This document shows positions 34,306-42,978 of a stretch of DNA of 56,784 nt, in pieces (the stretch's first letter is position 1; each line of letters opens with the position of its first letter). Location of the stretch: the NCBI GenBank assembly GCA_944320785.1, contig CALUIR010000017.1:1-56784 (forward strand). The letters run 5' to 3'. A program made the translations under genes and the position numbers. This stretch comes from an uncultured Bacteroidaceae bacterium (GTDB lineage Bacteria; Bacteroidota; Bacteroidia; Bacteroidales; Bacteroidaceae). The notes beneath the pieces were generated by a model. The model was given only the letters and a program-made list of their open reading frames with translations. It had not been told where the DNA came from and did no database searches.

Positions 34306-35934
34306 ATGAACATACATCTGAACAAGTATCTATTCTTATCGGTTGCGTGCGTGGCTTCCTTCATTTATGGTTGCCAAGGAAACACTTCAAAAGACACCGA
34401 ATCTTCCACCACATCGGCAGAAATGGACGCCATCTATCAAAACGTTCCTTTTGAAATGCCCCGCGTGGCAAGGCCTTCTTTCCCGGACTACGAGGTAAGC
34501 ATTGCCGAATTTGGAGCCAAAAGTGATGGATACACACTCAATACAGAAGCCATCAATGCCGCCATCCAGCATGTAAACGAAAAAGGAGGCGGCAAGGTCG
34601 TCATCCCTGAAGGATTATGGTACACAGGCCCCATTGTCTTATTAGATAACGTGAACCTTTATACAGAAAAGAATGCATTAGTGGTCTTCACGGATGACCA
34701 CACGGCATATCCTATTGTAAAGACTTCCTTTGAAGGTTTGGACACACGCCGTTGCCAATCCCCTATCTCCGCATGGGAGGCAGAAAACATCGCCATCACA
34801 GGCCATGGGACATTCGATGGCGCAGGCGACAGTTGGCGTCCGGTGAAGAAAGGGAAAATGACTTCCTCGCAATGGAAGAAACTTCTTGCTTCCGGCGGCG
34901 TACTGAATGAAAAAGGAGATATCTGGTATCCCAGCGAAGCATCCTACAAAGGTTCTTTGGCATGCGACAACTTCAACAACCCCGTGGGGCTTGAAACAGA
35001 CGAAGAATGGGCAAGCATCCAGCAATGGCTGCGCCCGGTATTGCTCAATATCGTGAAGTCTAAAAGAGTATTGCTGGAAGGCGTTACCTTCAAAAACTCC
35101 CCCAGTTGGTGCCTGCATCCGCTGTCCTGCGAGGACATCACCATCAATGATGTAAAGGTGTTCAACCCATGGTATTCACAAAACGGAGATGCGTTGGACT
35201 TGGAATCCTGCAAGAATGCTGTCATCACCAACTGCCTTTTCGACGCAGGCGATGATGCCATCTGCATCAAGTCCGGCAAAGATGAAGACGGCCGCAAGCG
35301 AGGTGAACCTTGCCAGAACGTCATCGTCAGGAACAACACCGTGCTTCACGGACATGGAGGCTTCGTCGTAGGAAGCGAAATGTCGGGCGGCGTGAAAAAC
35401 ATCTATGTCACCGACTGTACTTTCTTAGGCACGGATGTTGGCTTGCGCTTCAAGAGTACACGCGGACGCGGCGGTGTGGTGGAAGGCATCCACATCAACA
35501 ACATCAACATGATTAACATTCCGGGAGAGCCTTTGCTGTTCGACTTGTTCTATGGCGGCAAAGCCCCTGAAGATGTGACGGCCGAGGATTTAGCCAACAA
35601 CGAGAAAGCGGCCATTCCTCCTGTGACGGAAGAAACGCCGGTGTTCAAAGATATCCACATCAAGAACGTATATTGCAAAGGTTCGGGCAGAGCCATGTTC
35701 TTCAACGGGCTGCCTGAAATGAAGATTCAGAACATCAGCATTGAGGACGTGGTCATCACGGATGCAGCGGAAGGCGCAGTCCTCAGCCATGCAGATGGCG
35801 TGACGATGAAAAACATCCTGATCGAACCCCAAGAAGGACCGGAAGCCAAGATGAAGAACGTAAGCAACATCACCATCAACGACAAGGCATTGCCTGCGGT
35901 GGGAGACGAAGAACAGACTTTCAGTTTCAAATAG
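34306..35934 (+). CDS. GH28 polygalacturonase-family glycoside hydrolase, lipoprotein
   Basis: This 542-residue protein has a lipobox-like signal (SFIYGCQGN, Cys about 23), then the GH28 lead-in YEVSIAEFGAKSDGYTLNTEA and a right-handed beta helix. Active-site blocks: NGDALDLES (the NxD motif), FDAGDDAICIKSG (the DD pair), LHGHGGFVVGSEMSGG (the GHG motif) and LRFKSTRGRGG (the RxK motif). GH28 enzymes hydrolyse homogalacturonan or rhamnogalacturonan; an exo-acting polygalacturonase fits the extra loops, but specificity cannot be read. It is the first gene of the pectin locus, preceded by a large inverted repeat and followed by a terminator. Confidence 0.92.
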   Translation: MNIHLNKYLFLSVACVASFIYGCQGNTSKDTESSTTSAEMDAIYQNVPFEMPRVARPSFPDYEVSIAEFGAKSDGYTLNTEAINAAIQHVNEKGGGKVVIPEGLWYTGPIVLLDNVNLYTEKNALVVFTDDHTAYPIVKTSFEGLDTRRCQSPISAWEAENIAITGHGTFDGAGDSWRPVKKGKMTSSQWKKLLASGGVLNEKGDIWYPSEASYKGSLACDNFNNPVGLETDEEWASIQQWLRPVLLNIVKSKRVLLEGVTFKNSPSWCLHPLSCEDITINDVKVFNPWYSQNGDALDLESCKNAVITNCLFDAGDDAICIKSGKDEDGRKRGEPCQNVIVRNNTVLHGHGGFVVGSEMSGGVKNIYVTDCTFLGTDVGLRFKSTRGRGGVVEGIHINNINMINIPGEPLLFDLFYGGKAPEDVTAEDLANNEKAAIPPVTEETPVFKDIHIKNVYCKGSGRAMFFNGLPEMKIQNISIEDVVITDAAEGAVLSHADGVTMKNILIEPQEGPEAKMKNVSNITINDKALPAVGDEEQTFSFK

Positions 35935-35975
35935 GCAGACATACAACCCCGCCGGCTCGCCCGGCAGGAAAGCAC

Positions 35976-36023
35976 AAAGGAATGTCATCTCTTACAAGAA
36001 CGTAAAGATAACATTCCTTTTCT
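35976..36023 (+). terminator. Terminator after GH28
   Basis: AAAGGAATGT (35976-35985) pairs with ACATTCCTTT (36011-36020), with further pairing ATCT/AGAT inside and TTCTT after. Confidence 0.65.
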
Positions 36024-36052
36024 TGCATCTTCCGACGTTTGCCATAACTTTG
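36022..36052 (+). promoter_or_regulatory. Promoter for the DUF4861 gene
   Basis: TTGC at 36022 and TAACTTTG at 36045-36052, about 20 bases apart, match the Bacteroidetes -33/-7 layout. The gene starts at 36076. Confidence 0.55.
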
Positions 36053-36075
36053 CACAACAAAAACATCATCTATTT

Positions 36076-37287
36076 ATGAACAAACGATTCATTATTTCCG
36101 TATTCTGCCTCTGTGCCTGCGCCATGTCGTGGGCCGAGACACACCATATTGAAGTACAAATAGAAAACCCTTGGGAAAAGCCCCAAGCAGATGCGCCCAT
36201 CGCCATCCCGCTTTCTGAAGTGAAAGTGCCATTTGCCATCCAATCTGCCATCGTAAAGGACGGGGAAACCGAAATCCCATCCCAACTGGATGATTTGAAC
36301 GGCGATGAACAGTTCGATGAACTGGCCTTCGTGATTGACATGCCTGCCCAAGCGGAAAAGACGGTCACCATCACCTTCTCCTCTGAAGGACCAGAGAAGG
36401 AATACCCTTCAAGGGTATATGCCACTTTGAAGTTGCGCGACCGAAAAGGCAACAAGCACATGCCCATCCATTCATTGACCGTCCCCGGAAGCAGCAATGT
36501 CTATAACATGGTGTATCCGCACGGCCCCGCTTTTGAATCTGAATTGGTGGCTTACCGGGTTTATTTCAACGAGAAACAGACACTTGACCCTTACGGGAAG
36601 TTCCATAAAGGCTTGGAAATCGAAGAAAGCGGGTTCTATCCCAACGATGAGCAGTTGGCCAAAGGCTTTGGAGACGACGTGCTTCGCGTGTTCGACAGCT
36701 GCGGCCCCGGCACATTGAAAGGATGGAACGGCACGAAAGCCACCCACATCAAACCCGTAGGCAGCCGCACAGAAAGCATTCTGGCATATGGCCCCGTCCG
36801 CACGATTGTGGAAATCATCGACAAAGATTGGGAATACCAAGGCAGCACGCTGACCATGACCACCCGATACATCCTCTACGCCGGGCATCGCGACGTAGAA
36901 ACGCAAGTGTCGTTCCGCCGCCCGCTGCAGGAAGAAACCTTCTGCACCGGCGTGCAAAACATCATCGGCTCCACTTCCTTCTCCGACCATGAAGGGCTGG
37001 TTGCTTGCTGGGGTACGGACTGGCCGGTCAACGACACCGTGAAATATGCCAAAGAAACCGTAGGACTGGCCACCTGCATCCCGCAAAAGTACGTGCAAAA
37101 GGAAATGGCAGATGGCAGCAATTACCTTTACCTTATCGGGGCAAAAGGCGAAAACGGGTTCCGCTACCACCTGATGTTCACTTCCACCAAAGAGACCTTC
37201 GGCTATAAGAGCGATGAAGAATGGTTTGCCTACGCCCGTGAATGGAAGGAACAATTGGAGCATCCCTGCCGCATCCACATCCGATAA
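36076..37287 (+). CDS. DUF4861 domain protein of the pectin locus
   Basis: This 403-residue exported protein has a signal peptide MNKRFIISVFCLCACAMSWA. An early Ig-like strand region (HIEVQIENPWEKPQADAPIA, DLNGDEQFDELAFVIDM) is followed by a larger beta-sandwich domain with the family blocks FHKGLEIEESGFYPND, GWNGTKATHIKPVGSRTESI, MTTRYILYAGHRDVETQVSF and GLVACWGTDWPVNDT. DUF4861 proteins are regularly found in pectin utilization loci; some are thought to act on rhamnogalacturonan or unsaturated galacturonides, but I know of no firm activity. Own promoter and terminator indicate single-gene transcription. Confidence 0.83.
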   Translation: MNKRFIISVFCLCACAMSWAETHHIEVQIENPWEKPQADAPIAIPLSEVKVPFAIQSAIVKDGETEIPSQLDDLNGDEQFDELAFVIDMPAQAEKTVTITFSSEGPEKEYPSRVYATLKLRDRKGNKHMPIHSLTVPGSSNVYNMVYPHGPAFESELVAYRVYFNEKQTLDPYGKFHKGLEIEESGFYPNDEQLAKGFGDDVLRVFDSCGPGTLKGWNGTKATHIKPVGSRTESILAYGPVRTIVEIIDKDWEYQGSTLTMTTRYILYAGHRDVETQVSFRRPLQEETFCTGVQNIIGSTSFSDHEGLVACWGTDWPVNDTVKYAKETVGLATCIPQKYVQKEMADGSNYLYLIGAKGENGFRYHLMFTSTKETFGYKSDEEWFAYAREWKEQLEHPCRIHIR

Positions 37288-37321
37288 ATCCTCCCGGAAC
37301 TTTTTTCTTTTTATTCATAAT

Positions 37322-37365
37322 CCCCGGCTTTCCCGCACAATCCGTGCAGGAAGGCCGGGCTTCTT
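37322..37365 (+). terminator. Terminator after the DUF4861 gene
   Basis: A GC-rich hairpin from CCCGGC at 37323 to GCCGGG near 37359, with further TTCC/GGAA and GCAC/GTGC pairs, followed by CTTCTTCAT. Confidence 0.6.
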
Positions 37366-37470
37366 CATATCCGGCCGCCGTCCGCGACAAGGGAACAAAA
37401 TTTACACATTCCTAACAAATGTTACACCAAAAGAAGCAATCCTTGCACCCGCCATCCCAAAAGATATTCC

Positions 37471-37478
37471 TACCTTTG
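37471..37478 (+). promoter_or_regulatory. Promoter -7 box for GH43
   Basis: TACCTTTG fits TAnnTTTG and lies 45 bases before the GH43 ATG. Confidence 0.5.
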
Positions 37479-37522
37479 GACAATCAACCATTTTACAACC
37501 ATAATAAAAAAAGGAACTACAC

Positions 37523-39196
37523 ATGAAAAGACTGAAACTTGTGCTGGGACTTTGCTCCCTTGCAAGCTTGCCTCTCATGGCACAAAACTATGTTTCCGAG
37601 GTATGGGTAGCCGACCAAGGGGACGGGACTTACAAGAACCCGGTGCTGTATGCCGACTATTCCGACCCGGACGTTTGCCGCGTAGGCGATGACTTCTACC
37701 TGACATCCTCCAGCTTCAACTGCCTGCCGGGGCTGCAAATCCTGCACTCCAAGGATCTGGTCAATTGGAGCATCATCGGAGCAGCCGTTCCTACCACCCT
37801 GCAACCCGCAAGCCTGCCGGAACGCCCCCAACACGGCAACCACATCTGGGCGCCGTGCATCCGCTATCATAACGGCGAATTCTACATCTTCTGGGGCGAC
37901 CCCGACCAAGGCATCTACATGGTGAAGGCCAAGAACCCGGAAGGGCCGTGGACCGAACCCGTATTGGTGAAGGCCATCAAAGGCATCATCGACACCACGC
38001 CCCTGTGGGACGACGACGGACGGGTTTATCTGGCACACGCTTATGCAGGCAGCCGTGCCGGGCTGAAAAGCGTGATTGCCGTGTGCGAATTGAGCGCCGA
38101 TGCCACAAAGGCCATCAGCCCGAGCCGCATCGTATTCGACGGGCATGAGAAGCACCAGACTTGCGAGGGGCCGAAGTTCTACAAACGGAACGGATATTAT
38201 TACCTGTTCTTCCCCGCCGGAGGCGTGCCGACAGGCTGGCAGGTCGTGGCACGTTCCAAGAATGTTTACGGCCCTTACGAGGACAGAATCGTATTGGCAC
38301 AAGGAAACACCGATGTCAACGGCCCGCACCAAGGAGGATGGGTGGACACGCCTACGGGCGAAGACTGGTTCATGCACTTCCAGGACGTGGGCGCTTACGG
38401 CCGCCTTGTGCATCTGCAACCGATGAAATGGGTGGACGACTGGCCCGTCATCGGCGTGGATGAGGACGGAGACGGCTGCGGAGAGCCAGTGTCCGTTTAC
38501 AAGAAGCCGGATGTGGGGCAGGCTTATCCCGCCTGCACGCCGCAGGAAAGCGATGAATTTGACGGATTCACCCTGTCGCCGCAATGGCAATGGCATGCCA
38601 ACATCAACGACAAATGGGCGTATTACGCCGGCGACAAAGGCTACGTGCGCCTCTATTCCTATCCCGTGGTGGAAGAATACAAAAGCTTGTGGGACGTGGC
38701 CAACCTGTTGCTGCAGAAAACACCGGCGCCCAACTTCACCGCCAGCATGAAACTGACATTCACGCCTTCGCCGAAATACACCGGCGAACGCACGGGACTT
38801 GTGGTAATGGGACGCGATTATGCCGCCATCGTATTGGAGAACACAGAAAACGGCTTGGTGCTTTCACAGGTGGAATGCAAGAAGGCCGATGCGGGGAAAC
38901 CCGAAACGGTCAACGAAAGCACCCCGCTGGCAGATGCTACCGTCTATCTGAAAGCGCGCTTCAGCACGGATTTCGAGAAGATAAGCAAGAGTGAAGGCGG
39001 AAGCGACATCGTAGTGATGTGCGAATTCAGTTACAGCACCGACGGCAAACGCTACAAGAAACTGGGCGCGCCCTTCCAAGTACGTGAAGGCAAATGGATC
39101 GGCGCCAAGGTAGGCACCTTCTGCACCCGCCCGGCCATTGTGACCAACGATGGCGGATGGGCCGATGTGGACTGGTTCCGCATCACCAAGAAATAA
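37523..39196 (+). CDS. GH43 glycoside hydrolase with C-terminal beta-sandwich
   Basis: This 557-residue exported enzyme has a signal peptide ending MAQ. The five-bladed GH43 propeller covers about 30-330. The base Asp is in NPVLYADYSDPDVCRVGDDF, the pKa-modulating Asp in IDTTPLWDDDGRVYLAHA, and the acid Glu in HQTCEGPKFYKRNGYYYLFF. From about 340 a concanavalin-like C-terminal domain follows (FDGFTLSPQWQWHANINDKW ... GWADVDWFRITKK), as in beta-xylosidase or arabinofuranosidase subfamilies. In a pectin locus its job is probably trimming arabinose, xylose or galactose side chains. It has its own promoter and a terminator after it. Confidence 0.92.
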   Translation: MKRLKLVLGLCSLASLPLMAQNYVSEVWVADQGDGTYKNPVLYADYSDPDVCRVGDDFYLTSSSFNCLPGLQILHSKDLVNWSIIGAAVPTTLQPASLPERPQHGNHIWAPCIRYHNGEFYIFWGDPDQGIYMVKAKNPEGPWTEPVLVKAIKGIIDTTPLWDDDGRVYLAHAYAGSRAGLKSVIAVCELSADATKAISPSRIVFDGHEKHQTCEGPKFYKRNGYYYLFFPAGGVPTGWQVVARSKNVYGPYEDRIVLAQGNTDVNGPHQGGWVDTPTGEDWFMHFQDVGAYGRLVHLQPMKWVDDWPVIGVDEDGDGCGEPVSVYKKPDVGQAYPACTPQESDEFDGFTLSPQWQWHANINDKWAYYAGDKGYVRLYSYPVVEEYKSLWDVANLLLQKTPAPNFTASMKLTFTPSPKYTGERTGLVVMGRDYAAIVLENTENGLVLSQVECKKADAGKPETVNESTPLADATVYLKARFSTDFEKISKSEGGSDIVVMCEFSYSTDGKRYKKLGAPFQVREGKWIGAKVGTFCTRPAIVTNDGGWADVDWFRITKK

Positions 39197-39237
39197 TTGT
39201 TTTTTTCATGGCATTTTAGATTTCATTTAAGGTTCGG

Positions 39238-39272
39238 CGCGGTTGCCTCGTGAGAAGCGGCCGCGTTTTTTT
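39238..39272 (+). terminator. Terminator after GH43
   Basis: CGCGG (39238-39242) pairs with CCGCG (39261-39265), with G-U and GC pairs extending inward, followed by seven T. Confidence 0.7.
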
Positions 39273-39347
39273 CGTGCCCTGCCGCCCCGCACGCCGCCAT
39301 TTTTCCCGGATTATTTCTAATTTTGCACGCAAAACAAAAGGACATCC

Positions 39348-40016
39348 ATGAAAAGACTGCTCATTTTCGACCTCGACGGCACCCTGCTCAACACCATTGC
39401 CGACCTCGCGCAAAGCACCAACCATGCGTTGGAGAAAAACGGATTTCCCCGGCACGAGACGGACGAATACCGCTTTTTCGTGGGCAACGGCATCAACAAG
39501 CTCTTTGAACGCGCCCTGCCGCCGGAAGCAAGGACGGAGGAAAACATCCGCCGCATCCGCACGGACTTCCTCCCCCATTACGATGAACACAACGCGGACT
39601 ACAGCCGCCCCTACCCCGGCATCCCGCAGCTGCTCCGCACGCTGCAGGACAAGGGCATCCGCCTTGCCGTGGCTTCCAACAAATACCACGCGGCCACCTC
39701 GAAACTCATCCGGCGCTTCTTCCCGGACATTCGCTTCACGGCCGTGTTCGGGCAACGGGAAAACGTCCCCACGAAGCCGGATCCACACGTGGTGCATGAC
39801 ATTCTCTCCTTGGCCCATACGGAAAGGCCGGACGTGCTGTACGTGGGCGATTCGGGCGTGGACATGCAGACCGCCCGCAATGCCGGGGTAGATGCCGCCG
39901 GGGTGACATGGGGATTCCGCCCCCGCACGGAGTTAGAGGCATTTCATCCCCGCTATATCGTGGACCGGCCTGAAGAAATCCTGCCCCTCGCCTTGGAGGG
40001 AGAAGAAGCCTTGTAG
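39348..40016 (+). CDS. HAD-family hydrolase, phosphoglycolate-phosphatase-like
   Basis: This 222-residue cytosolic phosphatase has HAD motif I FDLDGTLLNT (Asp9 nucleophile, Asp11), motif II LAVASNKYH, motif III Lys in PTKPDPHVV, and motif IV YVGDSGVDMQTARNAG. The helical cap (about 15-85) is of the Gph type. Likely reaction: dephosphorylation of 2-phosphoglycolate or a similar small phosphoester. It is in the middle of the pectin locus but has no obvious link to it. It converges with the pectate lyase gene, 128 bases away. Confidence 0.88.
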   Translation: MKRLLIFDLDGTLLNTIADLAQSTNHALEKNGFPRHETDEYRFFVGNGINKLFERALPPEARTEENIRRIRTDFLPHYDEHNADYSRPYPGIPQLLRTLQDKGIRLAVASNKYHAATSKLIRRFFPDIRFTAVFGQRENVPTKPDPHVVHDILSLAHTERPDVLYVGDSGVDMQTARNAGVDAAGVTWGFRPRTELEAFHPRYIVDRPEEILPLALEGEEAL

Positions 40017-40144
40017 GGCAACCGCCTGTCCCCGCTTCCCGGGAAAGCGCGCCATTCCTCTCCGGCAGGCAAAAAATTGCCGGGACATGCCTCACGGCAG
40101 ATCCCGGCGGTTCATCTTGACTCTATACTTATGGAAAAACTTTT

Positions 40145-42409
40145 CTATTCACGGTATGCCTTCTCCGTGGCGGAAGTGCCATCGGCATACACCTTGCGGG
40201 CGATATAGAAGCCCTTTGCCGGAGCGTCCACCCGCATGCCCGACAGGGTGTAATACTCCACAGCCACCGGCTCGCCTTTCTGCGCCAAGCCGGAAATGCT
40301 GGTGGCGTTCTCCGTCACCAAAGCGAACTTCACCGCCGACTTGTAGGTCAGTTCAAACGGGATGCTGCCTTGCAGCGACAGGGACGACACGGTAAATTCC
40401 ATCGGGGCTGCCTTGCGGTTGGTCAACTCTTTCGTCACGCCGGCGATGGTAATAGAACCTTTATAATCGGCATTGTTGTCGTTCACGGCATACACCGTGA
40501 GGGAAGTCACCGTCAGGCCCGCAGGAACGGTAATCGTGTAAGTGCCTTCCTCCAGCAGAATCAGGTTATTGCCCTTCTGGTTGCTGTATGTGTATTCCGT
40601 CTGCGCAAAATCGATGGCAAAGCCTTCTGGCAGCGGCGTAACGGCATCTATCATCACGGTGCCTGCCGACGGGGCAGATTGCTCCTGGGTGGTGAAGGAC
40701 AACACCTCGCCTTCTGCCGTCGCGCCTTCCTTGCGGATAAAAGCTTTGTAATAATAGGTCGTGGCGGCATCCAACCCCGTCAGTTCATAACTGCCCGACA
40801 GTGCCTCTACCTCCGTGCCGTCTGAAAGGTCGGCTTGGCGGCCATACACGAAACCTTGGGCGACCACCACATCAGAATTGGGGGCAAACGTGCCGTTCAG
40901 CACGGCAGACGATGCCGTCACGTCCGTGGCAGGCAGGGTTTCCACCGCCATTTCCGTGTATTCGGCCACGGTGAACGCCAGCGAACGGACGGTTTCGTTG
41001 CCATCGTTGTCGGCGGCTTCTACCCGGAGGGTATGGCTGCCCATCTCCACGTTTTCCACGCGGGCAGTGTATTGGTTGCCGAACACTTCATAAGCCACCG
41101 GCACATCGTCCACCGTGAGCGTCACCTCGGCCACCGTGCCGTCTTCGTCCGTCACGGCAAATTCCACGTCCACAACCAGCCCATCCTCGTAAGTAATCAC
41201 GGCGTTGGCCGCCGGTTTTGTGATAGTGATTTCGGGATACCCCTCTTGGATGTCGTCAATCTTCCCTACTCCGCACCATTGCGGCACGATATCGGGAATA
41301 TCGGCAGCGCGGTCGGCGGTGTAGTTGTACGGGGGGCGGTAGTCAGAAGACGGAATGCTATAGACCTCATCCAACTTGTCGTTCACCAAATCCGTGAAAC
41401 CTTCGGGGATGCGGTTGCAGCCGTCGAATATCAAATCCACCAGCGTGGCTTCCTCGCCTTCCCCGCTCGACATCACGGGCGCCTTGGTGTTCTTGAAGTA
41501 ACATCCCTCGATGTAGGCCACGGCATTGGCACGCAGGTCGTAACCGTCTTGGCATTCCTCCTGCATGTTGTTGTAGTAATGATAGATGCCGCCGCGCTGC
41601 AAGGGCAGGCGCGAGCCTTGGATGTTGTAGAAATAATTATGATGCATGGTCACCGTGCGGGGGAACTGGTCGCTGTTGCCCTTTCCGCTCAGGCAAGCCT
41701 TGCTGTGGTTGTGGAACTTGCACCACGAGATGGTGGTGTACTGCACGTTGTTTTTCATGTCCAACAGGCCGTCGTAGCGGTCCTTGTCCACGCCGTTCTC
41801 GTTGAAGAACTCGCAGTGGTCCACCCAATAATGGTGGCCGAAGTCGGTGTCGGCATCGTTCTCGTCGGCTTGGATGGAGATGCAGTCGGGGTCGCCTATC
41901 GTGACTTCCGCCCCGTTTCTCCATGCCAGAATCTTGTTTTCATCGGTCTTTGCCACCGGCACCCCCGCCATCGTGAACTTGATGTTGCGGATGATAATGT
42001 TGCTTTGCGTCTGGATGACCAGCCCGATGCGGTTGAAGAATGCCTGGTCGCCTACGCCCAGCAATGTCTTGTTGGAACCCACGCGCAGCACCTCGCCATA
42101 GGTGGATTCCTGGCCCGAATCGGAGACATGCCCGTTCTCGTCCACTTTGCAGGGATAGCCCGTGGTGAACTCTTTCGTCACCCTTATTATATAAGGTGTG
42201 GTGGGTTCCTCAACATATTGTTTCAGTTCCTCGAAGGTTTGCGGGGTCACTACTTGTCCGCCTTCGCCGCCTGTGGTGCCACCGGCATGGAAGAAGTCGC
42301 CTTCTCCCTCCATGGCCGCATAGCCTGTCATCGAAAAATCAGGTTGTTGCGCCCAGCCGCACAGGGCAGACAGGCAGAAAACAGCAAAAAGGAATAATCT
42401 GTTCTTCAT
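40145..42409 (-). CDS. Pectate lyase (PL1) with fibronectin/Ig-like domains and type IX sorting tail
   Basis: The Met at 42409 (MKNRLFLFAVFCLSALCGWA) gives 754 residues; an upstream Met at 42508 would bury the signal peptide and lies before the promoter box. The PL1 beta helix (about 60-390) shows VDHCEFFN, YDGLLDMKNNVQYTTISWCK, HNHSKACLSG and the calcium/substrate region RTVTMHHNYFYNIQGSRLPL. After it come an Ig-like domain (VVDVEFAVTDEDGTVAEVTL), a fibronectin III-like module (LNGTFAPNSDVVVAQGFVYG), a further beta domain and a C-terminal YTLSGMRVDAPAKGFYIARK sorting tail. It cleaves polygalacturonate by beta-elimination, outside the cell or at its surface. Confidence 0.9.
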   Translation of the reverse strand: MKNRLFLFAVFCLSALCGWAQQPDFSMTGYAAMEGEGDFFHAGGTTGGEGGQVVTPQTFEELKQYVEEPTTPYIIRVTKEFTTGYPCKVDENGHVSDSGQESTYGEVLRVGSNKTLLGVGDQAFFNRIGLVIQTQSNIIIRNIKFTMAGVPVAKTDENKILAWRNGAEVTIGDPDCISIQADENDADTDFGHHYWVDHCEFFNENGVDKDRYDGLLDMKNNVQYTTISWCKFHNHSKACLSGKGNSDQFPRTVTMHHNYFYNIQGSRLPLQRGGIYHYYNNMQEECQDGYDLRANAVAYIEGCYFKNTKAPVMSSGEGEEATLVDLIFDGCNRIPEGFTDLVNDKLDEVYSIPSSDYRPPYNYTADRAADIPDIVPQWCGVGKIDDIQEGYPEITITKPAANAVITYEDGLVVDVEFAVTDEDGTVAEVTLTVDDVPVAYEVFGNQYTARVENVEMGSHTLRVEAADNDGNETVRSLAFTVAEYTEMAVETLPATDVTASSAVLNGTFAPNSDVVVAQGFVYGRQADLSDGTEVEALSGSYELTGLDAATTYYYKAFIRKEGATAEGEVLSFTTQEQSAPSAGTVMIDAVTPLPEGFAIDFAQTEYTYSNQKGNNLILLEEGTYTITVPAGLTVTSLTVYAVNDNNADYKGSITIAGVTKELTNRKAAPMEFTVSSLSLQGSIPFELTYKSAVKFALVTENATSISGLAQKGEPVAVEYYTLSGMRVDAPAKGFYIARKVYADGTSATEKAYRE

Positions 42410-42442
42410 GATATCAAAAAATAAGGTCGTTTTCAACACAGG

Positions 42443-42450
42443 CAAAGTTA
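42443..42450 (-). promoter_or_regulatory. Promoter -7 box for PL1
   Basis: TAACTTTG on the minus strand, 34 bases before the PL1 ATG. It fixes the start at 42409 rather than 42508. Confidence 0.55.
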
Positions 42451-42747
42451 GATTTTCCACAAAGGACAGACGGGGAATTTTTGTTCTTAAAACGGGAAGA
42501 ATTGACACCGCGCAATGCTGGTTTATGCTCTACAACAGGGTTTCCTGCCACAATGCCCCTTCCGCATGCAAACAGGGCTTAAAAGGAGTGGCGATTTTGT
42601 CGGGACAAACGGAAGCGCCCATCAGGCGCATCCGGGCGAAGATGGCCCGTTCCCGGCCCGTTCCTTTCTAAGAATCCTCCGGGAATCCCCTAAAAACACG
42701 CGCCCCCGGCCGATGCATCCCGGACATCCGCGCAGAAGATTTCCGGC

Positions 42748-42831
42748 ACGATTAGTAATCGTATGGCATGACGATTAGTAATCGTATGCCATGACGATTA
42801 GTAATCGTCAGCGTGTACGATTAGTAATCGT
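42748..42831. repeat. Array of four 15-base palindromes with exact 23-base period
   Basis: ACGATTAGTAATCGT occurs identically at 42748-42762, 42771-42785, 42794-42808 and 42817-42831, separated by 8-base spacers ATGGCATG, ATGCCATG and CAGCGTGT. Each unit is a perfect palindrome around a central G. The array is between the CE8 terminator and the PL1 promoter. The remainder of 42410-42902 shows nothing else I can name. Confidence 0.9.
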
Positions 42832-42902
42832 GCGAAGAAATGTTCCTAAGAAACCATGCGAAACATAAGGAAGTTCCGCCCGAGCCATGAGGAAAGGGGC
42901 AT

Positions 42903-42936
42903 AAAAAAACTGCACCGTCATCCCGACGGCGCAGTT
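42903..42936 (-). terminator. Terminator after the CE8 gene
   Basis: On the minus strand AACTGCGCCGTC pairs with GACGGTGCAGTT (42925-42936 with 42908-42919), followed by a T run (A run at 42903-42909 on plus). Confidence 0.8.
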
Positions 42937-42978
42937 CCAGTAATTAACCTTAAATCAAATTTATTATGAAAAACACTT

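Noticed and set aside
40835-42397. A 520-codon open frame on the plus strand opposite the pectate lyase
   Set aside because: It is antisense to a clear PL1 gene, is rich in His, Val and Arg as expected from an antisense frame in GC-rich coding DNA, and has no ribosome site or family resemblance.
42748-42831. CRISPR array
   Set aside because: Repeats are 15 bases and spacers only 8, with no cas genes; a true array has spacers near 30 bases.
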